A stretch of 64,000 nucleotides of DNA from Ephydatia muelleri. Taxonomy: Eukaryota; Porifera; Demospongiae; Spongillida; Spongillidae. The position numbers and the translations under genes were made by a program. This document shows positions 33,018 to 43,125 of this stretch, in pieces; within the stretch, counting starts at the first letter, position 1, and each line of letters begins with the position of its first letter. The stretch lies in contig JABACO010000003.1 of assembly GCA_013339895.1 (NCBI GenBank), forward strand, positions 15,540,634 through 15,604,633, given 5' to 3'. Under the pieces are notes generated by a model that saw only the letters and a list, made by a program, of their open reading frames with translations, did not search any database and was not told where the DNA came from.

Positions 33018-33826
33018 GGGAAAGTTTCCGAGAAAAGGGACCTAGCGTGTATTATAAAAAAGCATAATAAAAATGCCTTACGTTTGAAATGCTATAACTT
33101 CCGAAGGGTTAACGCTATCGTCTTCCTATTTTCAGCACTTCATATTACACCATTTCTCTATGATAAAATACTTTTTGGGATCTTGCACTTGCTCCTTGCC
33201 AGTATTGCAACGTTCGATACCCCACCGGGTTCAAACCCGCCATAACTTTCTGTAGGAGTAATGAAATCGCTTCAAATTCGGTATGTAGGTCCTATACCTA
33301 TCGATTTGTTCTGTTCGTTAATTTTTATGCCATCTGTTACGGAGATACAGTTGAATAAACTACGTGCACGTTTTCCCGCTTGCGCCAATGTAATAATCCC
33401 CGCCTCCCCATACATTGAGCGGAGCGCAATTTGCCCAAATCATTGGCGCGAAACGAGCGCGAAAATGTGCACGTAGTTTGTTCAACTGTATCTCCGTAAC
33501 GGATTGCATAAAAATTAACGAACAGAACAAATAGATAGATATAGGACCTCTCCACCTACAAACCGAATTTGAAGCGATTTGATTACTCCTACAGAAAGTT
33601 ATGGCGGGTTTGAACCCCTTGGGGTATCGGACATCGCGATACTAGCATGGAGCATGTTCAAGATCCCAAAATGTATTTTACCATAGAGAAATGGTGTAGT
33701 ATGAAGTGCTGAAAATAGGAAGACGATAGCGTTAACCCTTCGGAAGTTATAGCATTTCAAACGTAAGGCATTTTTGTTATGCTTTTTTATAATACACGCT
33801 AGGTCCCTTTTCTCGGAAATTTTCCC
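33018..33826. mobile_element. 809-bp fold-back (palindromic) element
   Basis: From GGGAAAGTTTCCGAGAAAAG to its inverse CTTTTCTCGGAAATTTTCCC, essentially the entire interval is a palindrome with ~390-bp arms and a short non-repeated centre near 33,390-33,440. Shared inverted words include CCTTCGGAAGTTATAGC and GTGCACGTAGTTTGTTCAAC. Arms have diverged by substitutions and small indels only. No coding sequence; target duplications not clear. Confidence 0.9.
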
Positions 33827-33829
33827 AAA

Positions 33830-34150
33830 AAATAGTAAATAATATTAAGAATTACCTTTGTAGTTGTTAATAAAGGTGTTAGATCGTTGAATTTTTTCCA
33901 ATGGCATCTATTCACTGCAGTTTTCAGAACCCTTCCATAAGTATTTCCAGTAGCATACCCCCTTTTCTTAAGCTTCGTACACTCGGTATGGTCCCAACCA
34001 TCTTGGTTGTAGCTTATCCCCCTTCTTTGAGTCTCTGTGGCTATTTGGAAGAAGTACCAACTCTCCTGGATGAATTTTCTGCAAGTACATACATTTTAAA
34101 TACAACACATATAATTACACTGATATGACTCTTACTTGTTCATTGCTGTG
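33830..34150. other. Non-coding spacer
   Basis: A short open frame at 33,901-34,128 has no recognisable features. Confidence 0.4.
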
Positions 34151-34172
34151 TTTTTAGTTGTTATAAAACCTG

Positions 34173-34664
34173 TCCTTTTGTTGTGGTTTTTCAATGTTGG
34201 ACATTGTTGTTTCTGTGATCATTTTCTTAATCTGTAGCATCTTGGTAGCATGATGTACTATTTCATCTGGATTCCACTCGTAAGTACTAGAAGGTCCTTC
34301 CATTGAAGTGTTCTTACTTTTGTGAATCTCACCATCACCAGTGTGAGCATCACCATCTGATTCATCGTTGCGAGCACCATCACCATCACCAGTGTGAACA
34401 TCACCATCTGATTCATCGTTGTGAGCACCATCACCATCACCAGTGTGAACATCACCATCTGATTCATCATTGTGAGCACCATCACCATCACCAGTGTGAA
34501 CATCACCATCTGATTCATCGTTATGAGCACCATCACCATCACCAGTGTGAACATCACCATCTGATTCATCGTTGTGAGCACCATCACCATCACCAGAGTG
34601 AACATCACAATCTGATTCATCATTGTGAGCACCATCATTTAAAGTAATTATTTCGGACCAAGAC
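34173..34664 (-). CDS. Acidic 17-residue-repeat C-terminal exon, unidentified
   Basis: On the minus strand an exon beginning after an AG near 34,665 encodes SWSEIITLNDGAHNDESD, then about six units of the 17-residue repeat DGDGAHNDESDGDVHTG, then STYEWNPDEIVHHATKMLQI and a tail ending DRFYNN before TAA. This frame is preferred over the His-rich plus-strand frame and the Met/Val-rich minus-strand frame because it continues into non-repetitive sequence on both sides. It lies directly downstream of an integrase fragment on the same strand and may be that element's acidic C-terminus. Confidence 0.45.
34320..34640. repeat. 51-bp minisatellite
   Basis: About six units of a 51-bp repeat (CACCATCACCATCACCAGTG, then GAACATCACCATCTGATTCA), 90% or more identical by eye. 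The unit is a multiple of three, so it expands without breaking the frame. Confidence 0.95.
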
Positions 34665-34732
34665 TAATACATAATTTATAAAAACATGCAACGATCACAT
34701 GATGCATGCAATCAATTTAAATCTTCCATGTA

Positions 34733-35070
34733 TTATTTTCCCAAATCATTCACATACCTGCAGAAAGTTTCAAACAAGAAGAGTGCTACACTTGCAGCAG
34801 TCTTATCCTTCAGTGGTGCAGCTTCAGGCCACTCGCTGAAATAATCTACTAAAGTGACCACATACTTATTGCCCTTTGAGGTGGTGGGCAATGGACCAAT
34901 GAGGTGAATACAATTGGTAGAATATGTGTTGAGATTTATATTATTATACCTACACACGACGTCACCAACCTGGTGCCAAACATTTGGCATTGGAATAAGA
35001 GGATGCAGCTTAGCATTGGACTTTGGAAACTTAGCGTTAGTTCTCTCACATTTGTCGCAGTGTTGTACAA
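34733..35070 (-). pseudogene. Retroviral-type integrase core fragment (gypsy/Ginger class)
   Basis: Encodes CDKCERTNAKFPKSNAKLHP (end of the zinc finger), MPNVWHQVG, and after a ~60-bp interruption IHLIGPLPTTSKGNKYVVTL then DYFSEWPEAAPLKDKTAA. The first catalytic acidic residue expected before 'L.GPLP' is replaced or displaced (HLIGPL), and the rest of the core is missing. It resembles the 38-39 kb integrase more than the 12-13 kb gypsy integrase. Confidence 0.6.
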
Positions 35071-35156
35071 ATATTCTAATATCTACATTTATGTTACTCC
35101 AGAAGAAACGAAAAATAGGACTATTATATTTTACCTTATTGTTAGACCCTTGTTTT

Positions 35157-35305
35157 TATGCTTTTTACACCATTAATGCCTTTAAATCCTATATACCAAC
35201 TATCTCATAGGCTTCTTGGAAATTCTTCATAGGCTTCCATATCCTTATTCCATGTAGTTTAATAGTCCTAATAGAGAATGTTTTTAGTTACTTGTTTCAT
35301 GGGGT
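35157..35305. repeat. Degenerate half copy of the 22.0-kb palindromic MITE
   Basis: GCTTTTTACACCATTAATGC, ATCCTATATACCAACTATCT and GAGAATGTTTTTAGTTACTT follow the order of the right arm of the 22,045-22,330 element. Confidence 0.6.
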
Positions 35306-35686
35306 TTTGTTCATACGATTGTGACCCATGAAAGTTGTGCAAAAGTCTCGTTCCCAGCTAAAGCAACAGAAGTAAAGGAGATGAACACATGCTTTCAAAT
35401 TGTCAGCAGTTATGACCACTAAATGTATAGCCACAAATCATGTATCTGCATGTATGAATTCTTAAACTCATTTAACCTCCTATGCTGATACACAAGGTGG
35501 CTCACTATAATAGGAAATTGGTTACATAGTGAAGCTTTAAATATTGAAGTCATGCAATAACAAGCATACATGGCCAGATACACATACATGTATAGACACA
35601 AGGGCCACGTGATCACCTTAGTGCAACACACATTGTGTAGTAAGAGCTTATTATCAATGGTAACAGTAGGTAGCTACCGGCACATG

Positions 35687-35870
35687 CACTGCGCTACAGC
35701 ATTTAGTATGCAGAGTTGTGCAGAGTCTGCATATCAACCATATGCAGATGAGTATCGTTGAAGTGTTCATATGCAGACGTCTGCATATGAACACTTCAAT
35801 GATACTCATCTGCATATGGCTGATATGCAGACTCTGCACAACTCTGCATACTAAATGCTGTGGCGCAGTG
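35687..35870. mobile_element. 184-bp near-perfect loopless palindrome
   Basis: CACTGCGCTACAGCATTTAG at the left is mirrored by CTAAATGCTGTGGCGCAGTG at the right. The axis is at TATGCAGA|CGTCTGCATA near 35,779. Only a few mismatches in 92-bp arms. No coding potential. Related GCATATGCAGA words occur in the 2.9-5.2 kb intron, so it may be a family of small palindromic elements. Confidence 0.85.
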
Positions 35871-35894
35871 ATGTATGTGTACTGCATATACCTT

Positions 35895-36145
35895 TGGGTG
35901 ACTTTATCGGTAGTATTCTTCGATGGCATTCCAGTGTATATTTAGCCTCCCAGTGTCGCACTCTATTCGCCAAGCAACCAGGTTCAGAACTCTTCCAATA
36001 CCGTTGCCTATGAGCAACCCATTTCTCTACTTGATGCTTTTCAAGCTCAGCGGTCCGTTTCGTTTCAGGCTCTGCTTTATGCTTCCCGCGTTAAGGGGTT
36101 CGTTTCTTTTCAGGCTCTGCTCTCCGCTTGGTATTGTTCAGAGGG
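35895..36145 (-). pseudogene. Second, degenerate KKKASVRDSY-type exon
   Basis: The minus strand reads KRRAEPEKKRTP, a stop, RGKHKAEPETKRTAELEKHQ, VAHRQRYWKSSEPGCLANRV, RHWEAKYTLECHR and then a GTATAT donor. This is the same layout as the repeat gene at 23.8-24.3 kb (basic repeats, then 'RYW...P...A.R....R', then a donor), although diverged and stop-interrupted. Confidence 0.4.
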
Positions 36146-36179
36146 GTTATTTTCCATCGTAGACCGTATACGCTAAACT

Positions 36180-36690
36180 AGATTACATTACTTGCTACTG
36201 GCTCCTTGTAGTTTTCGTGTTTGGTAAGAACAAAGTTCTAAACTAATCTTGTGCCAGGAGTCCTGTCAGACAGGTAGCGTTTGTACTACCCAAATCTGAT
36301 TTGGTAGTCAACTGCACAATACAAAACTCGAGATTATTTGATCACAAAAGCGAAAATAACGATCAATTACGAAGCTATTGGTACAATTGTTCTTCTTTAA
36401 AAGTGTTCCTGTCCCGAGTTATGCGTGGTGGTCAAGAAGAAGAAGAAGGAGGATAATTATGGGACTGGGTACGAGGATAAGCAGTACTCTTTTGCCCTCT
36501 ACAACCGAACGGTTTTGCCACATACAACAACAACGAAACTGCTCAAGTTTGTCTGCTCGTTCGATTTAATGATTAAATAACTAGCTAAACGATCCGATCG
36601 TCGGGAGTCTGTTTAGAAGTACATGTGTTTTAAATGACATTCATAGTCGGGGTCAAATCCAATGTGGAAGTTTTTAGTGAAACTTCAGAT
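36180..36690. other. Non-coding spacer
   Basis: No feature recognised apart from short AAG/GAA triplet runs near 36,430. Confidence 0.4.
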
Positions 36691-37089
36691 AACGTGTGCT
36701 AGATACATTATGAGCAACCCAGAACTCGCCAGCCTGCGAATGTCTGATCTAATAAGGGGTACAGACAATACAATTCAAAATAGTCCTTGTCAAAGTAGTA
36801 AAAATGTACATGTATGGTCAGTACATTACTGAGCTAACGCTATATGCTTTGTAAGTACTAGTACAGCAAGAAAATGCATAGCAGTACTGTGAAGGAAGCA
36901 GCTAGCTGTAACCTGCTCAAGTCACTAACAGATATTTTTGTGTTTGTGAGCATAAGCAATTCATTTATTTATTTAAGTATTGCTGTTCTATTGTGGTCAC
37001 ACCCAGGCCTTGTTTTGGCCACAATGGCAAGAGGGAGTGGAGAGGAAGCAATTTTTTTACACACATCACCAAATTTAATAGAGCTGCAT

Positions 37090-37700
37090 GAGAGCAGAGA
37101 GAAGAATATCAGACTTTAATGTGATGGTCTTTCAGATGGCAAGAGCCACAGGAAGATGATGAGGAGCCACAAACAAGTGATGGTCCTCAGATGGTGAGGA
37201 GTCACAAGCGGATGATGGTCCCTCAGATGGTGAGGAGTCACAAGCAGATGATGGTCCTCAGATGGTGAGGAGCCCCAAGCATGTGATGGTCCCTCAGATG
37301 GTGAGGAGCCACAAGCATATGATGATCCCTCAGATGGTGAAGTCCCACAAGCAGATGATGGTCCTCAGATGATGAGGGAAAAATTAAATGGCATTGAAGG
37401 CGCCTCCCAAACCGGCCAAAAATTGTAAAAAGCTCAGGATAGGGGCAGGTGTTTTTGACACTGGATTCGGAATGTGAATGAAAAGTTCTCGTTCGCGTGC
37501 CAAAGGCACGCGTACCCTAAACCCTAAACCCTAACCCTAAATACCTTAGTCCTAACAATCGCTAGCTATTGTAGCAAACTGCAGGAGCCACAAGCAGATG
37601 ATAATCCTCTGATGGTGAGGAGCCACAAGCAGATGATGGTCCCTCAGATGGTGAAGAGCCACAAGCAGATGATGGTCCCTCAGATGGTGAGGAGCCACAA
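37090..37700. repeat. 36-bp minisatellite, expanded, with telomere-like interruption
   Basis: About ten units at 37,100-37,380 and three more at 37,580-37,700, of the form GATGGTGAGGAGCCACAAGC plus AGATGATGGTCCCTCA. Between them lies 37,440-37,570, whose CCCTAAACCCTAAACCCTAA stretch (37,513-37,541) is telomere-like. Confidence 0.85.
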
Positions 37701-37774
37701 GCAGCTAGCTCAGGTGATTTTTTCCTCATATTGGTGGTGGAGCAGAATTATGCATCTGTAAGTGAAGTGTTGTG

Positions 37775-37990
37775 CATTTCGGTAGGACAGTTAGTGTGAA
37801 GAGAGTTCTCCTTTTCAAAACCCGTCTCCCGTCATGTCCACACTATTCACTCACCTTTCATTATTGAGTAGACAGCCCTATAGTTAATTAACTACCACTC
37901 GTTGTTAATTGTTTATATCTGACGTTAAATCTCGGCTTCGGGTGTGTGGCGGAGTAATTCCATGACGTCAACTACTTGTTGCAATAGAGC
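37775..37990. repeat. Recurrent non-coding module, copy 4
   Basis: CACTATTCACTCACCTTTCA and TCTCGGCTTCGGGTGTGTGG as in copies 1 and 2; ATATAACGTTAT is partly deleted here. Confidence 0.75.
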
Positions 37991-38263
37991 AAGAGCATGC
38001 ATATGTTACGGCCCGATTTAAAACCTTTGACCCGCTTTAAAGCCGGTCGACCCAATTTATAGCCGGTTGACCCACTTCCAAGCCGGTCGACCGGTGTCAC
38101 AGGAAAATCTGTCGCCCGGAAATTGTGTCGCGGCGACAGTTTTTCCTAAGGAAATACTGTCGCTCCCAATTAACGTAGCGACCGTATATCCTAAGGAAAT
38201 TCTGTCGCCAGGAAATACTGTCGCGCGCATGCTCGGTCATTCGCACATGTTTTTCGAGGTGAC

Positions 38264-39740
38264 ATGGATCAGACCGAATACGGCGTACTGCTAGCATTCT
38301 GCTGTAACCGAATCTATCCTTCTCTTTATAACAAGAACGAAAGAGACTGTCTTCGGAGGAGAGCAAAGAGTTTTGTCGTGAAGGAAGGCGTTCTTTTTTA
38401 TCGCGATAAAGAAGGTGGAGACTTTCAGGTAATCTAAAAATACTTTGGAATATCTTGAGCTAACTGATAATGTTATGTTGTGACCGAGAAGGACAAACAA
38501 AACGTTCTTGAAGGATGTAATTGCGCTGAACTTGGTGGTGGTCACTTTGGACGAGATAAGACGCTTTCCAAAATAGCGCGGAGAGGTTTTATTGGCGTGG
38601 AATGGTAGATGACGTGAAAGAATTTTGCAAGACGTGTGACAAGTGCCAAAGAGCAAAAAGGTATATATATATGTCCTGATGTTATTCTATGTATATGTAG
38701 GTTCTCTCTCTGTGTAGAAAATTTGACAAGACTTTTGCAGAGCTCCACCCGATTCCTGTAAAGGGGGAAGTATGGCACACCATTGGTGTCGATATGACTG
38801 GTCCTGTACCAGAAACGCCACGAAAAAATAAGTATATAATGACTGTCTCTTGTCTATTTTCTAAGTGGCCTGAGGCAACAGCCCTCCCTGATAAGACTGC
38901 CATCGGAGTTGCTGAGTTTCTGTTCCACTGTTTTACCAGACATGGATGTTGCAAGATCAAGATAACAGATCAAGGACGGGAATTTGTTAACAAGTAAGCA
39001 GCAGCATTTACATGTATGTTTATATGAAGTTGTTTTCTAAGGTTAATGATGAATTGTGCAGAATCACTGGAGTACAGTGTAACTTGACAAGTGCATATCA
39101 TCCTCAGAGTAATGGTTTGGATGAACGGTTCAACCAAACACTTCAGCGTCAGTTACTGAAGTTTGTTGATTCAGAGCAAAAAAATTGGGATCAATATCTT
39201 GATGCCATACTTTTTTCATATCGTGTTTCTGTTCAAGATTCAACCAAATATTCCCCCTTTTTTTTGGTGTACGGCAGACATCCTCATTTGCCCATATGAG
39301 ACCGAACTCGTATCCAGAATCTCATGGCATGGACAGCAATATTGAAGAAATATTGAGGTATTCCATTGATGCTATTACTTGTATATATTGGATTGCAGGC
39401 AATGATAAATGTGCGACAACAAGCTCTGCAAAATATTCAGAAAGCTCAGTGCAGGCAGAAGATATACTATGATGCTGCACACAACATTGATAAAGGACAA
39501 TACAAAGTGGGAGCTGTTGTGCTACTAAGAAATAGCAAGAAACTAACAAAAAAGGGTTCTAAAATGGAACCAAACTGGATAGGACCTTATGTTGTTCATG
39601 AGGTACTCTCTAAAGGAACATGTAGACTATCCCAGGTGAAGAAACCAAACAAGGTTTGGGCTCAAAAGTTCAATATATCACGGCTGAAACTATACCATCA
39701 GATTGGTTTGTTGACAATGAGTTTATATTTAGTGCTTTAA
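38264..39740 (+). pseudogene. Ginger-type integrase, intron-containing, disrupted
   Basis: Blocks in order: 38,264-38,428 (from an ATG; CLRRRAKSFVVKEGVLFYRD, ends CAG|GTAATC), about 38,477-38,660 (zinc finger part, GGGHFGRDKTLSKIA, then after a frame change CKTCDKCQRAK, ends AAAAG|GTATAT), 38,718-38,993 (IGVDMTGPVPETPRKNK with the first catalytic Asp, ITDQGREFVN with the second), 39,042-39,298 (SAYHPQSNGLDERFNQTLQ with the Glu) and 39,400-39,740 (GPY/F-like: NWIGPYVVHEVLSKGTCRL). Introns interrupting an integrase fit GIN/Ginger genes and not an LTR element. At least one finger His is missing and two junctions are off by a base, so the gene is decayed. Confidence 0.8.
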
Positions 39741-39924
39741 AAAGTTATAAACGCACTTTATTTATGCAGCACCTGAAGATGCAGAGGGTAGTTCACATTG
39801 CTCAAGTAAACCCCTATTGGAGCAAGGTATTGTATAACTGAGTATACATGTGCATGATTTAATGATGGGTAACATAAATTAATCACATGAGTTAATTGAT
39901 GAATAAAAAACACACACTCTACTA

Positions 39925-40710
39925 TTGCAGTACCTGAAGATGCAGTTGATGAAATTGTTGGTGGAAGAGATGGCCGTGTCAGTGAAGACAGTAGCTACAA
40001 GAACATCGAAAGTGATAACTTTGACAAAACAGAATGTAAAACTGAAACTCAGCAATCAAAAGCTGATGAAATTCAATGCAAGGAAAGAGGGGTATTGAGT
40101 CCAGAGCAGGTTGAAGTTGAGGCAGAATTGGATCGTAGTGTCCTCGAAGAACAGCTTTATTCTCCAAGCCTTAGTCGTCTGTGGTGGTCTGGTGCTTGCA
40201 TATTGCATTATGAAGCCAAAGAGGATGATCAAGAATTAAATGTACATGTAAGTCCTCAATTGTAATAAAGCATTATATTTTACTATGAAACAGGATTCAA
40301 CCTTTGATATGCAAGAAGAAGAGTATGCATTGAGCAAAGACATTGATGTGGCCTTATGGATAGACTACCGTTAGTACCGTACCTTCTATGGCGAATGCCC
40401 ATTAAAAGAACTACTTGGAGGAAATTTTGTCATCGTGAATGAACACTTGCAAGAGGAGTTTGAAAAATTCAGAGGTAAGATCCAATGTGCAATTGGAACA
40501 ACACACATATTGGTAAAGGAATTGAATTACTTAAATTGTGGCTCAAATCTATCAATGCCTACTTGAAGTCTGTCGCTTTCCTTGGAAGTACTTATTTTCT
40601 GATGAGTTCATCTGATCTGGATGATATATGCCAATGGGTGACTGACAAGAGAAGTTATTTCTGTGGCAAGCAATTTATTGTAGATGGTTTGTTAGAACCT
40701 ACAGAATAAT
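39925..40710 (+). pseudogene. Acidic linker region of the Ginger1-like element
   Basis: In-frame blocks PEDAVDEIVGGRDGRVSED, EVEAELDRSVLEEQLYSP and, at 40,485-40,709, LKLWLKSINAYLKSVAFLGS then DLDDICQWVTDKRSYFCGKQ. A TAG in the block near 40,372 and other stops interrupt it. No catalytic motif is recognised. It connects the integrase to the OTU-like segment. Confidence 0.45.
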
Positions 40711-40719
40711 GTGCAAGTT

Positions 40720-41292
40720 TATCATGTCAGATAGTAGAAGAGCAACATACAAACATGATAAGCTATATTCCAGTTTGCAATATTTGGCAAAAGGAGACAT
40801 GTGCTTCACTAGGATTGACACTTATCCATGGAAATCATTCTCATGTGCAGCAGCCTATAATGATCAATGTGTCACATCGTCCTGCAGCAACAACTAGAAT
40901 TGCAGCTGATGGAAACTGCTTTTTTAGATCTATATCACTTGTTGTAACAGGATCTCAAGACTTTCATCAAGATCTGCGTCTTCTTATAACTACACACATG
41001 ATCCATAAATCTAAGAATCCTGTGTTATCCTCCCTTGTATCCTCTGATAAAAGTATGGAACAGTACATGAAGCGATCTAGGATGCAGAGTCTGGGTGTTT
41101 GGGCCACTTAAGTGGAGATAATTGCAGCTGCTTCTTTGTTGAATGCAACCATTTATGTATATGCTCAATGTGGTGATTCACACAAGGGGCTAAAACATTC
41201 AGCAGATGAAGCTAACTGTGGTTTGCACCAAGATGAATGCATATACATAGCAAACCTCAATCAACATTTTGAAACAGTTAAAAAAATGTAAC
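40720..41292 (+). pseudogene. OTU-like cysteine protease domain of the Ginger1-like element
   Basis: RIAADGNCFFRSISLVVTGS has the OTU catalytic signature D-G-N-C-x-F-R. Downstream come MKRSRMQSLGVWAT, a TAA stop, then VEIIAAASLLNATIYVYA (the conserved 'W.T..EI.AAA.LL...I.VY' strand region) and finally CIYIANLNQHFETVKKM with the expected catalytic His. Order and spacing match OTU proteases (deubiquitinase-like). A single TAA near 41,109 interrupts the otherwise continuous domain. Ginger1 elements with extra protease domains are known from the literature as I recall it. Confidence 0.7.
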
Positions 41293-41770
41293 GTTTTGTA
41301 CATGGTGATCTGTCTAATTTACCTGCATTTCAATCACTTCATGATCAATGCTGTCAATATTCATTATAAGCTGTGTATTTCATGTGAAGTTATGAATGTA
41401 CATTTCACTGTTTCTAGCCCGCGCATTTTAATGTTATGCAGCTTTATACATGCAAGTGTGGTCTAAAATAGGGCAGCTGTCATGCATGGATTCGGTCTTG
41501 CATTTAAAGCTATACCTGCATGTACGTGCATGCATTTAAATGTCTTATTTCTATATCCCCATTCAAAATTTTTGCACTCCCCTTCATCACAGATCACACG
41601 CCTTTGCCGAAAGTATAAAATGCCAATCGCGAGCATGCGAGCGACAGTTTTTCCTGGCGACATAATTTCCTTAGGATATACGGTCGCTACGTTAATGGGG
41701 AGCGACTTAATTTCCTAAGGAAAAACTGTCGCCGCGACACAATTTCCGGGCGACAGATTTTCCTGTGACA

Positions 41771-42790
41771 CTGGCACGTGATGTGTATGCATGTAAGCGT
41801 GTGAAGCACATGAGTTTTTTCACGTGGTCAGGAGTGCATGCATTATGGCGCACGAGTGGCGCATGGGGATCTGTGTCCCAATACACGATTCACTCTCTGT
41901 TAAACGTCTTCCTAAACAGTGAAACCTGCCGGATACATGTATAAAATGTTGTTCCATTCATACTCGTATGTTACTTTATCCGGCGCGGCCATCATGTACA
42001 CGCACATTGAAGCATTACACTAAAAATGCATAGAACTAGAATGTTTGGTAAATGCAATCGTAGCCGTCAGCTCTGCTACACTGACTTATCTCAATAGCAC
42101 GTATAACGACCATAGTAGCACGTATTAGTAGTGCTTCCCACGTCCACGGCAACGCCGATGATCACCGCCCAAATTATGACGTAGAAGATCACAGCAGCAA
42201 CGTTCAGACCAAGAGCCGTCTGTCCACTGCGCCTTGCACCTTCAAGGTCACCTGTGGCAGCAGAATTCCTGGCCTGCAGGGAGAGAGAGTGAGGAGAGAG
42301 GAGGAGGTGAGAGTTATGATGGCTTGGGCATTGCTGTCGGTTGACGTTGGTCCCATTCCCCTCGGTAACAGTGGGATCGTGTATAATCACATTAATGACA
42401 CTTTACACAGGGAGTAGTACACGTACTTCCTGATGCATGTACAGTGGCTGGACCAGCGCCATGGCTTTGCTAAGATATCTTTCACTTTCAAAAATACTGA
42501 CTATTTATGGGACATTAGAAGATAACTATAGGATACACTGCAGACTCAATTAGACTTTAGCGAACGTTTTTGGATACAGCCGGCGAATACCTACAACCTA
42601 GTGAAACTGTCGACGTTTAGAATGCTCAGAAATAACCCTCACTCGTTCCCACACTCGACACCGCTAAAAAACGTCTTCTGCTCCTTCTGGTTCCGGAAAA
42701 ATTTCAGTGCATTATATATTTGTCACGATTGAGGCTTATAATTATTTGGATTATGGAAAGATACTAGAACCGACTAGTTGAAATTACTAG
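41771..42790. repeat. Segmental duplication, copy B of 17,104-18,430
   Basis: GAGTTTTTTCACGTGGTCAG, GAGTGGCGCATGGGGATCT and the CD225 last exon follow the same order as 17,130-17,680. Beyond about 42,410 the homology to copy A turns into the inverted orientation. Confidence 0.8.
42091..42273 (-). CDS. CD225 family C-terminal exon
   Basis: After a CTGCAG acceptor, encodes ARNSAATGDLEGARRSGQTA, LGLNVAAVIFYVIIWAVIIG and a Tyr/Cys tail to TGA. It is the paralogue of 17612-17418 (about 80% identical residues by eye). The only upstream partner exons on the same strand within the window are at 56.9-57.3 kb, and the phases fit (phase 0). If they form one gene, the intron is 14.6 kb and packed with transposons. 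Otherwise both are fragments of a split gene. Confidence 0.7.
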   Translation of the reverse strand, partial: ARNSAATGDLEGARRSGQTALGLNVAAVIFYVIIWAVIIGVAVDVGSTTNTCYYGRYTCY

Positions 42791-42794
42791 AACA

Positions 42795-43125
42795 TGCTGC
42801 CTCATATCCCAACACACAATGATTTGCATCAAATCCTAACACACAATGATCTACATCAAATCCCAACACACAATGATCGCATCAAATCACAACACACAAT
42901 GATCGCATCAAATCACAACACACAATGATCTGCATCAAATCCCAACACACAATGATCTACATCAAATCCCAACACACAATGATCGCATCAAATCACAACA
43001 CACAATGATCGCATCAAATCCCAACACACAATGATCTGCATCAAATCCCAACACACAATGATCTGCATCAAATCCCAACACACAATGATCTGATCAAATC
43101 CCAACACAAAATGATGTGCTTTAGT
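42795..43125. repeat. 26-27-bp minisatellite, about 12 units
   Basis: Units of CATCAAATCCCAACACACAA plus TGATCT, directly adjacent without spacers and therefore not CRISPR-like. Sequence variants (ATCGCATCAAATCACA) form an internal higher-order pattern. Confidence 0.95.

Larger units (their letters stand above)
36690..37998. repeat. Segmental duplication, copy B (pairs with 15,960-17,010)
   Basis: Collinear with copy A, longer because the internal minisatellite is expanded. Ends in the recurrent module at 37,775-37,990, after which the homology is broken by a GCCGGTCGACC tandem repeat (about 38,010-38,094) and the Ginger1-like element. Confidence 0.8.
38095..41770 (+). mobile_element. Ginger1-like DNA transposon with ~137-bp TIRs
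   Basis: Ends are long terminal inverted repeats: 38,095-38,231 begins TGTCACAGGAAAATCTGTCG and 41,634-41,770 is its reverse complement with few mismatches. Within each TIR a CCTAAGGAAAT/CTGTCGC motif recurs. Flanks are CCGG on the left and CTGG on the right, a 4-bp duplication with one mismatch. The TGTNR start and 4-bp duplication match what is known of Ginger DNA transposons, which carry gypsy-like integrases. The interior encodes an intron-split integrase followed by an OTU-like segment. Several stops and frame breaks show this copy is inactive. Insertion was into the segmental duplicate; the unoccupied paralogous site is near 17,104. Confidence 0.85.

Noticed and set aside
34303..34647. 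His-rich plus-strand protein (HHHHHQCEHHHLIH repeats)
   Set aside because: The same 51-bp repeat is open in several frames; only the acidic minus-strand frame continues into non-repeat sequence and a plausible exon border.
37505..37550. True telomere or chromosome end
   Set aside because: Only about four units, mixed types, embedded in a minisatellite and with a related copy elsewhere in the window.
42795..43125. CRISPR-like array of regular 26-27-bp repeats
   Set aside because: Units abut without unique spacers, have no cas genes, and lie in a eukaryotic context; this is a minisatellite.
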